Source: AP-15 sp963785565 (lineage in GTDB: Bacteria; Pseudomonadota; Alphaproteobacteria; ATCC43930; CGMCC-115725). Taken from it: a DNA stretch of 64,000 bases. Position 1 is the stretch's first letter. Each line of letters starts with the position of its first letter. The stretch spans positions 26,086-90,085 of the forward strand of contig CAWAVV010000001.1 of assembly GCA_963785565.1 (NCBI GenBank), written 5' to 3'. The notes under the pieces were generated by a model, which saw only the letters and a list, made by a program, of their open reading frames with translations, made no database searches and was not told where the DNA came from. The translations under genes and the position numbers were made by a program. Below, in pieces: positions 29,159-39,186 of this stretch.

Positions 29159-29914
29159 ATGTACGCGCTGAACGGTCGGGTCGGGCTGGTCACGGGTGGC
29201 GGCGGCGGGATCGGGCGCGAGATCGCACGGCGGCTGGCGCGCGAGGGGATGGCGGTGGCTGTGCTCGACAGCGACAATGCCGCCGCGCAGGCGGTTGCTG
29301 CGGAGACCAGCGGACTCGCTGTCGTAGCCGATGTGACCTCGCCCCACACCGTCGAGCGCGCCGTCGACACCACTCTCGCCCGCTTCAATCGGATCGACCT
29401 CCTTGTCAACAACGCCGGCATCGCCTGGACCGGGCCGGCGCTGGAGATGCCGCTCGACACGTTTCAGGCAATGCTGCGGGTCAATGTCGAGGGAGTCTTT
29501 ATCGCGAGCCGGGCGGTGCTGCCGCATATGATCGCGCGGCGCTCCGGCTCGATCGTCAACCTAGCCTCGTGGGCGGGCAAGACCGGCGCCGCCTATTTCG
29601 CCGGCTACAGCGCGACCAAGTTCGCGGTAATCGGCCTGACCCAGGCATTGGCGCGCGAGATGGCGCCGCACGGCATCCGGGTCAACGCGATCTGTCCGGG
29701 GATCGTCGTCGACACCGCGATGCGCACCGCTCTCGAAGGCCAGCAGCGCCATTGGGGGCTGCCGCAAACGGCGGAGCGGGAAAAGCTGATACCGGTGGGG
29801 CGTGTGTCGGTGCCCGACGACGTCGCCCGGATGGCGGCCTTTCTCGCCTCCGACGAAGCGGCCTATATTACCGGCGAGTCGATCAACCTCTCCGGCGGCC
29901 TGCTGATGGACTGA
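29159..29914 (+). CDS. Short-chain dehydrogenase/reductase
   Basis: 251 aa, classical SDR length. Motifs: LVTGGGGGIGREIARRL (NAD(P)-binding TGxxxGxG), NNAGIAW, catalytic Ser in IVNLASWAGKTGA, YSATKFA (YxxxK), and PGIVVDT. The C-terminal DEAAYITGESINLSGG is also canonical. It is an oxidoreductase of unknown substrate. The ATG at 29159 follows GGAGG by 5 bases. The molybdenum hydroxylase gene starts 11 bases downstream, so the two enzymes probably act in one catabolic pathway in which a substrate is hydroxylated and then oxidised or reduced. Confidence 0.93.
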   Translation: MYALNGRVGLVTGGGGGIGREIARRLAREGMAVAVLDSDNAAAQAVAAETSGLAVVADVTSPHTVERAVDTTLARFNRIDLLVNNAGIAWTGPALEMPLDTFQAMLRVNVEGVFIASRAVLPHMIARRSGSIVNLASWAGKTGAAYFAGYSATKFAVIGLTQALAREMAPHGIRVNAICPGIVVDTAMRTALEGQQRHWGLPQTAEREKLIPVGRVSVPDDVARMAAFLASDEAAYITGESINLSGGLLMD

Positions 29915-29924
29915 GGTGCAAGAG

Positions 29925-32265
29925 ATGAGCGTGCAGGCCATTGGCGAACCGGTCCGGCGCGAGGAAGACCTGCGCTTGTTGCAGGGCCGCGGCCGCTATG
30001 TCGACGATGCCGGTCGAGCCGGCGACGCGCGGGGCTACGTGCTGCGTTCGCCATATGCCCATGCCCGCATTCTCGCGATCGATGTCGGGCGGGCGAGGAC
30101 GGCGCCCGGCGTGCTCGCCGTCCTGACCGGAGAGGATCTCAAGCGCCGCGGCCTCGGCACCCTGATGCCCGGCGTGCGCCGACGCCGCCGTGATGGGACC
30201 CCGGCTTTTGTTTGCCCACAGCCGCTGCTCGCCCAGGGGCGCGTGCGCTATGTCGGCGACCCGGTGGCGTTCGTCGTCGCCGATACCCTGAACCAGGCAA
30301 AGGACGCGGCCGAGCTGATCGAGATCGACTACGCGCCGCTGGCGGCGGTGGTTACAGCCGCGGCAGCCCTCGCCCCCGGCGCCCCGACGGTTTGGGACGA
30401 AAACCCGGGCAACGAGGCCTTCTTTCACGAGATCGGCAGCAAGGAGGCGGTCGATACGGCGTTCGCTGGGGCGGACCGCGTCGTTCGTGACGAGATCCGC
30501 ATCAACCGGGTCACGGCGAACTCGATGGAGCCGCGCGGGTGCATCGGCGAATACGACCGCGCCCAGGACCGCTATACGATCCGCTGCACGATCCAGTCGG
30601 TGCACGCCACCCGCGCCGCGCTCGCCGACCGGATCTTTAAACTGCCGCAGCACCAGTTCCGGGTGGTGTGCGACAACATGGGCGGCGGGTTCGGCATGAA
30701 GGGCGGCTGCTATCCGGAATACGCGCTGTCGCTGTGGGCGTCCGAGGTCATTGGCCGGCCGGTGCGGTGGATTTCCGAGCGGGGCGAGGGGCTGGCGACC
30801 GACGAGCAGGGCCGGGGCAGCATCGTCGACACCGAACTCGCGCTCGACGGCAACGGCCGGTTTCTCGCATTGCGGGCGCAGTGGCAGGCGGGGATCGGCG
30901 CCTATTATTCGACCGACCGCCCGACCATACCCTTGACGATCGGGCTGGCCTGTCTGGTCAACACCTATGGCATTCCGGCGATTCACGCCCGGGTCGTCGC
31001 GGCGCTGACCAATACGATGACGACCGCGCCCTATCGCGGCGGCAGCCGCCCCGAGCCGATCTACGTCACCGAAACCATCATCGACAAGGCGGCGCGCGAG
31101 TTGGGCATCGATCCCGTGGAGCTGCGCCGCCGCAATACGATCCCCGCGAGCGCGATCCCGTTCACGACAGTGCTGCAGCAAACTTATGATTCCGGCGATT
31201 TCGTCAAGAACCTAGAGGATTGCCTGGCGCTGGCCGGCTACGACCGGATCGCCGAACGCCGCGAGGCGGCGAAAAAGCGCGGCAAGCTTCTGGGAATGGG
31301 CGTAGCGACCGCCGTCGCCGCCACCGGCGGGCGTGATTACGAGCATGCCGAAATCCGCTTCGACCCGTCAGGCGGGGTCGTGCTGATGACCGGGAGCATG
31401 GATCACGGCCAGGGTCACGGCACGACGTTCAAGCAGATCCTGTCGGAAAAGCTCGGCATCGATGCCGATCTCATCCGCTATCGCTACGGCGACAGCGATC
31501 TGGTGACGATGGGGATCGGCACCTTCGGCTCGCGCTCGGCCCAACTCGCCGGGTCGGCGATTGTGGTCGCCGCCGACCGGCTGATCGACAAGGGACGCAA
31601 GATCGCCGGCCATATGATGGAGGCCGCCGTCAGCGACGTGGTCTTCGAGAATGGCAGATTTGCGATCGCCGGCACCGACCGGTCTGTTACCCTCGCCGAA
31701 GTAGCCAGACAGTCCTTCGACACGGCCTATCTGCCGAACGACATCGAGGCGGGTTTTACCGAGCGGGCCAATTTCGGCCCGGCCGGTTCCGCGACCTTTC
31801 CGAGCGGGGCGCATCTGAGCGAGGTCGAGATCGACCCGGAGACCGGCGAGGTCGCGTTGACCCGCTACACCGCGGTCGACGACGTGGGTCGCGTATTGAA
31901 CCCGCTATTGTGCGAGGGGCAGATCCATGGTGGCGTCGTCCAGGGTATCGGCCAGGCGCTGATGGAGAATATGGTCTACGATCCGGAAAACGGGCAGCTG
32001 ATCAGCGGCTCGTTCCAGGATTACTGCATGCCGCGCGCCGATGATTTCTGCCGGTTCGAGCTGGCCAACAATCCGACCTTGACCGGACGCAACCCGCTAG
32101 GCGTCAAAGGGGTTGGCGAAGCCGGCACCTTGGGCGCGATCCCGGCGGTGATGAACGCCGTCAACGATGCCCTCGACTCATGCCGGCGCGTCTGCGATCG
32201 CGCCGCCGGCGACCCCGGAAAAGCTTTGGCGAGCCCTCGGGGCGGCGCGCGTGGTCCGGGGTTGA
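29925..32265 (+). CDS. Xanthine dehydrogenase-family large subunit 2, frameshifted near its 3' end
   Basis: About 779 aa after correction. It starts MSVQAIGEPVRREEDLRLLQ and shows DNMGGGFGMKGGCYPEY, APYRGGSRPEP, SMDHGQGHGTTFKQ, TAVDDVGRVLNPLL and the canonical GVKGVGEAGTLGAIPA with the catalytic Glu. As written, the frame changes at 32183-32184: one extra C in GCC makes it read on into the histidine kinase. Dropping one C yields GASAIAPPATPEKLWRAL and a TGA at 32263-32265, the family's normal ending. So the correct gene ends there. It lies 11 bases after an SDR gene. Small and medium subunit genes are not nearby. Substrate unknown. Confidence 0.87.
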
Positions 32266-32294
32266 CGAGCCCCAAAGCGACGCCGAGCCGCCGG

Positions 32295-34517
32295 ATGCCC
32301 GAGATCGACCCAGCCCCTCGGCCTGGCGGCGCGCTGTCGGTAAGCCGATCCTTGCAGGCGCTGGCGGTTGTCGTCGTCGTGCTGATCGTCGCCGCAACCG
32401 TTCATCAGCTGTTGACCGGCCGCGCCGCAATTCTCGCCGATACTGAGCATCAGATGGCGCGTCTCGATATGGTCTTCGCCGAACAGACCGGGCGCGCCGT
32501 CGAGACCGTCGACTTCATCCTGCGCAGTTCGACCAACTCGTTTCTGGCTCTGCGCGCCAAGCCGCCAATCGACGCTGGCGCTTACGATGATTGGCTGCGT
32601 CGGCGCATCGCCGGGGTGCGTCAGGTCAAGGAGGTGGCGGTCACGGATAAGGACGGGCACATTCTCTTTTCGTCCCGGCCCGGCCCGATACGCGAGACGC
32701 CGCCGGACGTGCGTGCCTTTATTGCGGCGCAAGCAGTCCACGCCGGGACCGGATTGCAATTCAGCGACCCTTTGCGCGGGCCGGATGGGCAATGGACGGC
32801 GTTGATGCTGCGCCCGATCTTGTCCCATGACGGCGCGTTCGAATGGGCTGCGATCGCCCTTCTCAATCTCGCCTATTTCGAAGATTTCTATCGGGCCGTC
32901 GAACTTAACGAGAGCGGCGCGATATTGCTGCATCTGCGTGACGGGACGGTTCTTGCCCGATACCCCCACACCGACGCCGTCATTGGCGAGAGCTATGCCG
33001 ATTTGCCGCCGTTCAAAGACATCCTGGCCCACGGCCTCGCCGGCACGGTGATCATGGACAGCCCGATCGACGGCAGCCGTCGGGTGTTGGCGATCCGGGC
33101 GCTGAAGGCGTTTCCGCTGGCAGTCAACGTCTCGGTCGCCCAAAATCGGGTGCTCGAGACGTGGCGACGGCAGACCTGGACCTCTTTGCTGGTGGCGGTT
33201 GGCGCCTCGGTGGCTATTTTCAGTCTGCTGCTGCTGCTGGCGCAGCGCTCGCGCCAGGTCGAGGCGCTGCTCGGCGAGTACCGCACGGCAAAAGATGCGG
33301 CGGAGGACGCACACCAGCGGCTCGTCGAACAAATGGCGGAGCGCGAGCGGGCCGAGGCGGCGCTGCGCCAGGCCCAGCGCATCGAGGCGTTGGGTCAACT
33401 CACCGGGGGCGTAGCGCACGATTTCAACAATCTGCTAACCGTGCTGATCGGCAACATCGATTTGATCCGAAAGGCGCCGGCGCTCGATCCAACGCTGGTC
33501 GACCGGCTGGCGGCGATGCGCGCCGCGGCTGAGCGCGGCGCCATGCTGACCGGTCATCTGCTGGCTTTTGCCCGGCGCCAGCCGCTATCCCCGCGCGTAG
33601 TCGACCTGAATGCATTGGTATCTGGCATGCAGGGCTTGCTGCAAAGTGCGCTGGACCCTCGGGTCCAGATCGAAACGCGCCTCGCGCCGAACCTGTGGCC
33701 CGCCATGGTCGATCCGACCCAGTTTGAGCTCGTCGTGCTCAACTTGGTGATCAACGCCCGCGACGCCATGCCGGAAGGCGGCGTTGTGACCGTGGAAACG
33801 GCCAACGTGCATCGCGGGCCACCATACCGTCCTGGAGAAGCTGCCGAGGGTGACTATGTCTCGATTACGGTGCGTGATATCGGCAGCGGCATGACGCCGG
33901 AGGTGCAGGCCAAGGCGTTCGAGCCGTTTTTCACGACCAAAGGCCCGAGTTCCGGCTCGGGTCTCGGCCTGTCGCAGGTCTTCGGCACCGCCCATCAGTC
34001 CGGTGGCGACGTGCGCATCGACAGCGCCCCTGGCAAAGGTACGGCGGTGGACGTCTGCCTGCCCCGCGCGACATCTCAGGCCGAGGCTTCGACGGTCCGA
34101 TTCGACGAGACGTTAGAGCAAAGAATGAGTGAGGCGATCGTGCTCGTCGTCGACGACGACGATGCCGTACGCCTCACGACCGCCGAGATCTTGACGGGTC
34201 TGGGCTATGCTGTCGTGCAGGCGGCCAGCGGGCGCGCAGCCCTCGAAATACTCGGTCGGAACGGCATGATCGATGTATTGCTGACCGACGTCGTTATGAC
34301 CGGCATGAGCGGACCCGATCTTGCCCGGCAAGCGGCGGCGGCGCGCCCGAATTTGCCGATCGTCTTCATCTCCGGTTACGCCGACCCCGCCGGCATCGGG
34401 GGCGACGGGCGTGCGTACCGGCTGGTCAGAAAGCCGTTCCGGCCGCCGGATCTGCGCCGGCAAATCGAGGCGGCCTTGGCCGAGGTCTGGATGCCGGCTG
34501 GGCCAGCCGGGCGCTAG
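32295..34517 (+). CDS. Hybrid sensor histidine kinase with receiver domain
   Basis: 740 aa. TM1 lies at about residues 20-40 and TM2 at 300-322, with a periplasmic sensor region of about 260 residues that resembles a Cache/PAS-like fold. After a coiled coil comes HisKA with phospho-acceptor His near residue 375 (GGVAHDFNNLLT), then the ATPase with VINARDAMPEGG, DIGSGMTPEVQAKAFEPFF and GSGLGLSQVFG, then a receiver with VLVVDDDDAV, the phospho-Asp in VLLTDVVM (about 668) and VRKPF. The ATG at 32295 lies 30 bases after the corrected hydroxylase stop. Because of the extra C upstream, the sequence as written joins both proteins into one frame from 29925 to 34517. Ligand unknown. Confidence 0.9.
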   Translation: MPEIDPAPRPGGALSVSRSLQALAVVVVVLIVAATVHQLLTGRAAILADTEHQMARLDMVFAEQTGRAVETVDFILRSSTNSFLALRAKPPIDAGAYDDWLRRRIAGVRQVKEVAVTDKDGHILFSSRPGPIRETPPDVRAFIAAQAVHAGTGLQFSDPLRGPDGQWTALMLRPILSHDGAFEWAAIALLNLAYFEDFYRAVELNESGAILLHLRDGTVLARYPHTDAVIGESYADLPPFKDILAHGLAGTVIMDSPIDGSRRVLAIRALKAFPLAVNVSVAQNRVLETWRRQTWTSLLVAVGASVAIFSLLLLLAQRSRQVEALLGEYRTAKDAAEDAHQRLVEQMAERERAEAALRQAQRIEALGQLTGGVAHDFNNLLTVLIGNIDLIRKAPALDPTLVDRLAAMRAAAERGAMLTGHLLAFARRQPLSPRVVDLNALVSGMQGLLQSALDPRVQIETRLAPNLWPAMVDPTQFELVVLNLVINARDAMPEGGVVTVETANVHRGPPYRPGEAAEGDYVSITVRDIGSGMTPEVQAKAFEPFFTTKGPSSGSGLGLSQVFGTAHQSGGDVRIDSAPGKGTAVDVCLPRATSQAEASTVRFDETLEQRMSEAIVLVVDDDDAVRLTTAEILTGLGYAVVQAASGRAALEILGRNGMIDVLLTDVVMTGMSGPDLARQAAAARPNLPIVFISGYADPAGIGGDGRAYRLVRKPFRPPDLRRQIEAALAEVWMPAGPAGR

Positions 34518-34539
34518 CGTCAAAAGCGGCCGACGCTGG

Positions 34540-36903
34540 TCAGAGCGGTTGTTTTCGCGCCTCCTGGATCGCGTTCCACACCTTGAGCGGGGTAGCGGGC
34601 ATCGTCAGGTCGCGTACGCCGAGCGAGGCGAGCGCGTCGAGGATGGCGCTGATCACGACCGCCAGCGCCGGGGTGCAGCCGCCTTCGCCGCCGGCCTTGA
34701 TGCCGAACGGGTTGGTCGGCGACAACACCTCGACGATCCGGGTCGCGAAAGACGGCAGACTGTCCGAGCGCGGCATGCCGTAATCCATGAACGAGCCTGA
34801 CAATGGCTGGCCTGAGCCCGCATCGATCACGCATTCCTCCCACATCGCCTCGCCGACCCCCTGGGCGATGCCGCCATGGCTCTGTCCGTGCACGATCAGC
34901 GGGTTGATGCACCGCCCGACATCGTCAACGACCGAGTAGCGGGTGATCTCGACCATGCCCGTCTCGGGGTCGATCTCGACCTCGCACACCGCGCAGCCGT
35001 TCGGGAAGACCGGATCGTGCATTTCGTTGTCGGTCACGAGGGCGATCTCGCCATCGGCGCCGAGCCGGGCACCTTCCCTCGCCAATTCAAGAAAATCGAA
35101 GCTGCGGTTGTGCAGGGGGGCCGAAAATCGGCCGTCCGCGAATGTGACCTGATCGCCGCTGGCGCCGAGCAGCAGGGCGGCGACCGCCTTGCCCTTGGCG
35201 ATCAATTCCGGCGCGGCCTTGGCGAACAATGTCGCGGAGTGGCGCATCGAGCGGCCGGAGTGCGAGCCGCCGCCGAGGCTGACAACATCGGTATCGCCCA
35301 TGATGACGTCGATATTTTCGACCGACACGGAGAGCAGCGCGCCTACAACCTGCGCGAAGCTTGTCTCGTGCCCCTGGCCGCTCGGGCCGGTCCCGATCAC
35401 GACCTCGACCCGGCCTTGCGGCGTCACCGTGATCTCGCTGCGCTCACGCGGCGCGCCGATGGAGGATTCGACATAGTTCGCAAGCCCGAGGCCGAGCAAT
35501 CTGCCGCGCGCTTGGGTCGCGGCCCGGCGTTCGGCAAAACCGTCCCAATCGGCGATCTGCATCGCGAGGTCGATGTTGGCTTCGTAGGTGCCGCTGTCGT
35601 AGCGAGCGCCGACGGCATTCGGGTACGGCATCGCCTCCGGCGCGATCAGGTTCATGCGCCGCAGGGCCACCCGGTCGATGCCGAGCCTTCGCGCTGCTTC
35701 GTCGACCAGCCGCTCGATCGCATAGGTGACTTCCGGCCGGCCCGAGCTGCGATAGGCGTTGGTCGGCATCGTGTTGGTAAAGACCGCACGCGACCTGAGC
35801 CGCGCCGCCGGGATGTGGTAGGAGCCGGTGACCAGGGCCGAACCCTTGCTGAGCGGCGACAGCGAGGCGCAGCAGGCGCCGACATTGCTGACATTGTCGG
35901 CGCGCAGCCCGAGAAAGCGGCCGTCGGCGCGCAAGGCCAGTGCGACGCGGGTCAGCAGGTCGCGGCCCTGGTAATCACTGAGGAACACTTCCGACCGCGT
36001 CGAGGTGTATTTGACCGGGCGCCCGAGCCGGCGTGCCGCCCATACGACCAGCGCCAACTCGACGTAGAGCCGGTTGCGCGTGCCGAAATTGCCGCCGACA
36101 TCGAACGACAATACCCGCACCTGCTCGGGCGGGACCCCGAGGACGGCGGCGAGCTCGGCCTTCTGCCGCACCGCTCCGCCGCTGCCGGCCCACAGGGTGT
36201 AGCGGCCGGTCTCGCTGTCCCAATGGCCGAGGGCGGCGCGCGGCTCGATCGGGACGCCGGTCACGCGGCCGATATGGAATTTCATCTCGACGATTTGGTC
36301 GGCGGCCGCAAAGGCGCGCTCGGTCGCCGCGGCGTCGCCGAACCAGGTGTCGACGAGAACGTTGTCGGGCGCTTCGTCCCATACGACCGGCGCGCCCGGC
36401 ATCAGCGCATCTTGCAGTCGGGCGATCCAGGGCAGTTCCTCGTATTGGACCGTTATCGCCTCGGCCGCGTCCTGCGCCTGAGCGGCGGTCTCCGCCACGA
36501 CCAGCGCGACCGCCTCGCCGACATGCCGCACTTTGTCTGATGGCAGCAGCGTTTGTGGGCCGATAAAGACCGGACCGCCGCCAGGGCCGGTCAATTTCAT
36601 GTCGTACCGGGTCGACGGCACCGGGCTGTGGGGAATCGGCGCCAGCCCAGCGGCGGCGCAGTCCCCGCCGGTAAAGACGCCGAACACACCCGGCATCGCT
36701 TGCGCCCGCCACGTGTCGATCACCCCGATCCGGGCGTGCGGGTGCGGCGAGCGCACGATCGCGGCATAGGCCTGTCCCGGCAAGATGAAATCATCGCTGA
36801 ACCGGCCCTTTCCGGTCAGCAGGCGCTGATCCTCCTTGCGGCGTAGCGGCTGGCCAATGGCGCCGAGGTTCTGCAGAGCCGCAATATCGATCGCGTCATT
36901 CAT
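34540..36903 (-). CDS. Xanthine dehydrogenase-family large subunit 3
   Basis: 787 aa. It starts IGQPLRRKEDQRLLTGKGRF and includes FDVGGNFGTRNRLYVELAL, NAYRSSGRPEVTYAIER, GPSGQGHETSFAQVV, VDDVGRCINPLI and IKAGGEGGCTPAL. It ends TMPATPLKVWNAI. It is closer to the copy at 1761-4127 than to that at 29925-32265: both share RSEVFLSDYQGRDL-type sequence and the GGEGG variant of the Glu loop. The ATG at 36903 follows GGAGG by 7 bases. The longer open frame to 37080 is ignored because it overlaps panB. It converges with the histidine kinase gene. No partner subunits are adjacent. Confidence 0.9.
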   Translation of the reverse strand: MNDAIDIAALQNLGAIGQPLRRKEDQRLLTGKGRFSDDFILPGQAYAAIVRSPHPHARIGVIDTWRAQAMPGVFGVFTGGDCAAAGLAPIPHSPVPSTRYDMKLTGPGGGPVFIGPQTLLPSDKVRHVGEAVALVVAETAAQAQDAAEAITVQYEELPWIARLQDALMPGAPVVWDEAPDNVLVDTWFGDAAATERAFAAADQIVEMKFHIGRVTGVPIEPRAALGHWDSETGRYTLWAGSGGAVRQKAELAAVLGVPPEQVRVLSFDVGGNFGTRNRLYVELALVVWAARRLGRPVKYTSTRSEVFLSDYQGRDLLTRVALALRADGRFLGLRADNVSNVGACCASLSPLSKGSALVTGSYHIPAARLRSRAVFTNTMPTNAYRSSGRPEVTYAIERLVDEAARRLGIDRVALRRMNLIAPEAMPYPNAVGARYDSGTYEANIDLAMQIADWDGFAERRAATQARGRLLGLGLANYVESSIGAPRERSEITVTPQGRVEVVIGTGPSGQGHETSFAQVVGALLSVSVENIDVIMGDTDVVSLGGGSHSGRSMRHSATLFAKAAPELIAKGKAVAALLLGASGDQVTFADGRFSAPLHNRSFDFLELAREGARLGADGEIALVTDNEMHDPVFPNGCAVCEVEIDPETGMVEITRYSVVDDVGRCINPLIVHGQSHGGIAQGVGEAMWEECVIDAGSGQPLSGSFMDYGMPRSDSLPSFATRIVEVLSPTNPFGIKAGGEGGCTPALAVVISAILDALASLGVRDLTMPATPLKVWNAIQEARKQPL

Positions 36904-36991
36904 GTGCCAGCCTCCGGTCATGCCTGATGCCCCGTCCTCGCAGTGTAACTCGGCGCCCGCCCGACTTACATTCGCGGCGGAGGAGACAGCC

Positions 36992-37816
36992 ATGAGCGCA
37001 CAAGCCACTACTCCCGGCCGGGTCAATCGGCGCGGCATCGGCGACTTCGTCAAGGGGCGCGCGCCGATCGTCGGCCTCACCGCCTACACGGCGCCGATCG
37101 CCCGTCTCCTCGACCCGCATGTCGACTTCATGCTGGTCGGGGATTCGCTGGGGATGGTGGTTTACGGGTTCGACAGCACCCTGCCGGTGACCCTGGAGAT
37201 GATGATCGCGCATGGCGCCGCGGTGATGCGCGGATCGGCCCAGGCATTGGTCGTCGTCGATCTGCCGTTCGGCAGCTACCAGGAATCGCCGGAGCAGGCC
37301 TTCCGCAACGCCGCGCGCATCCTGGCCGAGACCGGCTGCGCCGCGGTCAAGCTCGAAGGCGGCGAGGAGATGGCCGAAACCGTGCGCTTCCTGACCCGGC
37401 GTGGCGTTCCGGTCATGGGGCATGTCGGGCTGATGCCGCAATCGGTCAACGCGGCCGGTGGCTTCAAAATCCAGGGCCGCGGTGAGCGCCAGGCCGAACG
37501 GGTCGCCGCCGACGCCGCTGCAATCGCCGAGGCCGGCGCCTTCTCGGTCGTCATCGAGGGAACAATCGAGAAGGTCGCGCGCGCGATTACCGAGGCGGTG
37601 CCGGCGCCGACGATCGGCATCGGCGCCTCGCCCGCCTGCGACGGTCAGATCCTGGTCACCGACGACGTGCTCGGCGTTTTTACCGCGTTCACCCCGCGCT
37701 TCGTCAAGCGCTATGCCGAACTGGCGCCGCTGATCTCCGGCGCCGCCGAAACCTACGCCGCCGATGTCCGCGCCCGCCGCTTCCCCGGCCCGGAACATTG
37801 CTTCGGCACGAAATGA
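36992..37816 (+). CDS. panB: 3-methyl-2-oxobutanoate hydroxymethyltransferase
   Basis: 274 aa, the normal PanB length. Motifs: GLTAYTAPIARLLD, MLVGDSLGMVVYGFDSTLPV (Mg-binding Asp), VVVDLPFGSYQESPEQA, VKLEGGEEMAE, PVMGHVGLMPQSVNAAGGFK and GIGASPACDGQILVTDDVLG. It adds a hydroxymethyl group from methylene-THF to alpha-ketoisovalerate, the first committed step of pantothenate and CoA synthesis. GGAGGAG precedes the ATG. panC, which often follows panB, is absent; a DMT transporter converges instead. Confidence 0.97.
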   Translation: MSAQATTPGRVNRRGIGDFVKGRAPIVGLTAYTAPIARLLDPHVDFMLVGDSLGMVVYGFDSTLPVTLEMMIAHGAAVMRGSAQALVVVDLPFGSYQESPEQAFRNAARILAETGCAAVKLEGGEEMAETVRFLTRRGVPVMGHVGLMPQSVNAAGGFKIQGRGERQAERVAADAAAIAEAGAFSVVIEGTIEKVARAITEAVPAPTIGIGASPACDGQILVTDDVLGVFTAFTPRFVKRYAELAPLISGAAETYAADVRARRFPGPEHCFGTK

Positions 37817-37843
37817 GACCCGGAGACCGGCGTCATCCTGGCG

Positions 37844-38725
37844 CTATCCGGCAGGATTCGGCGGTGCGTTCCACGGCGCCTCGGGAAAGACGATGACGGC
37901 GAGCCCGGCCAGGATCAGCGCCATCCCGAGGTAGCGCACGGGGCTAAAGACCTCGCCGAACACCAGCGCCGACGACACGACCCCGGTGCATGGCGCCAGC
38001 AGCGCGAAGGGTGCGATGCGCGCCGCGGAGTAGCGCTGCAGCAGATCGCCCCAGATCGCATAGGCGAGAACCGTGGCGAATGCGCCCAAATAAGCCGCGC
38101 ATCCGATGCTGAGCCATGACGCGCCAGCGAGCGCCGCCGGCAGGCTCGGATGCCCTCCCCACAGACCCGAGACGATCAGCGCCGGCAGCGGCGGGACAAG
38201 GCTCGCCCAGACCACCAGCGACAACACCGGAACTTCGGCCGAGCGCTTGACCAGGATGTTGCCGACGGCCCAGCTGAAGGCGCCGCCGAGCGCGAGCCCC
38301 AGAGCGGTCGGCCGTAAATCGGCGCCGATCGTCGCCCCGATCAACGCGAGCCCGGCAAAGGCGATCGACATCCCGGCGCATTGCCCGACGCTTGGCATTT
38401 CGCGCAGAAACACTGCGGCCAGCAGCACCGTGAAAAACGCCTGGGTCTGCTGGGTCACTGAGGCCAGTCCGGCCGGCAGGCCCGCCGAGATGGCGAAGAA
38501 CAGCAGCAGAAACTGCCCGGTGAACAGGGTCAGGCCGATCACCACCAGCCGAGGCCAGGCGATCCTCGGCCGCGGCACCAGGAATACCGGCAAGACCGCG
38601 AGCAGAAACCGCAGCGCGGTCAGCTGCGGCGCCGAAAAGCTCAGCAACCCCAGCTTGATGGCGACAAAGCCAATACCCCAGATGACCGAGGTCAGCGCCG
38701 CCAGCACGCCGTCGCGAAATTTCAT
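37844..38725 (-). CDS. EamA-family (DMT) transporter
   Basis: 293 aa with ten predicted membrane helices in two EamA repeats, each of five helices. Family signatures are TSVIWGIGFVAIKLGLLSFS at the start, ALRFLLAVLPVF, QTQAFFTVLLAAVFLREMPS and AFSWAVGNILVK. Members export metabolites such as amino acids or purines. The substrate here cannot be read from sequence. It converges with panB and is followed upstream by a small HTH gene. No signal peptide apart from the first helix. Confidence 0.9.
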   Translation of the reverse strand: MKFRDGVLAALTSVIWGIGFVAIKLGLLSFSAPQLTALRFLLAVLPVFLVPRPRIAWPRLVVIGLTLFTGQFLLLFFAISAGLPAGLASVTQQTQAFFTVLLAAVFLREMPSVGQCAGMSIAFAGLALIGATIGADLRPTALGLALGGAFSWAVGNILVKRSAEVPVLSLVVWASLVPPLPALIVSGLWGGHPSLPAALAGASWLSIGCAAYLGAFATVLAYAIWGDLLQRYSAARIAPFALLAPCTGVVSSALVFGEVFSPVRYLGMALILAGLAVIVFPEAPWNAPPNPAG

Positions 38726-38790
38726 TCGGGCAAAACTATGTGCTCGGCGCCTCCGCTACCATCGGCTTTTGTCGAAGAGTGAACCCGCTA

Positions 38791-39174
38791 TCATGATCCG
38801 CCGTCGCGGCGGTCGTCGTTCAAGCGATCCAGCGATGAGGGGTTCGTCGGGTGTTGACGCGCAAATAGCCGGCGCAGGCCGTTGGAGATCGTGCGCGACA
38901 CCGCATGTACCGGCCGTCCCAACCAGAGCCGAAGGATCTCCGCGGCGACCGTCTTGCGCGGAACATGGCGCAGGCTCGCCATGCCATACCGCCGGTAATC
39001 GGCGACCCAGGCATCGACCAGGCGCTCGGGCACGCCAATCGCAGCGGCGGATTCGGCGCTCGTCCAACCGTCGACGATGACGCGCTGGATGATCTGACCG
39101 CGCTGGGCCGGGGTCAGGCTGACGGGCTCGGTCGACCTTTTCCTCATCCCTCGCCAACGCGCGAACACGCTCAT
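38791..39174 (-). CDS. Helix-turn-helix protein resembling IS481-type transposase N-terminus
   Basis: 127 aa. The stretch LTPAQRGQIIQRVIVDGWTS, AESAAAIGVPERLVDAWVADYRRYG and GMASLRHVPRK follows the leucine-zipper HTH that opens IS481 and IS630-like transposases. The catalytic DDE domain is missing, and the remaining C-terminus is basic. It could be a small DNA-binding protein derived from a transposase or a truncated transposase remnant; no terminal repeats are visible. Start at 39174 (ATG) is the only sensible choice. It lies between EamA and the AcuI-like gene. Confidence 0.6.
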   Translation of the reverse strand: MSVFARWRGMRKRSTEPVSLTPAQRGQIIQRVIVDGWTSAESAAAIGVPERLVDAWVADYRRYGMASLRHVPRKTVAAEILRLWLGRPVHAVSRTISNGLRRLFARQHPTNPSSLDRLNDDRRDGGS

Positions 39175-39186
39175 AATTCCGCCCGC

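Noticed and set aside
29925..34517. A single 1,531-residue fused molybdenum hydroxylase-histidine kinase.
   Set aside because: The join sits inside the conserved hydroxylase C-terminus, and removing one base recovers the normal ending and stop. I therefore annotated two proteins and listed the fusion as a finding.
36904..37080. Longer start for the third molybdenum hydroxylase.
   Set aside because: The extension overlaps the divergent panB gene and its start signal. The ATG at 36903 has a good ribosome-binding site.
38791..39174. A complete insertion sequence around the HTH gene.
   Set aside because: No catalytic domain, inverted ends or target duplication are visible. I kept it as a small HTH protein of uncertain origin.
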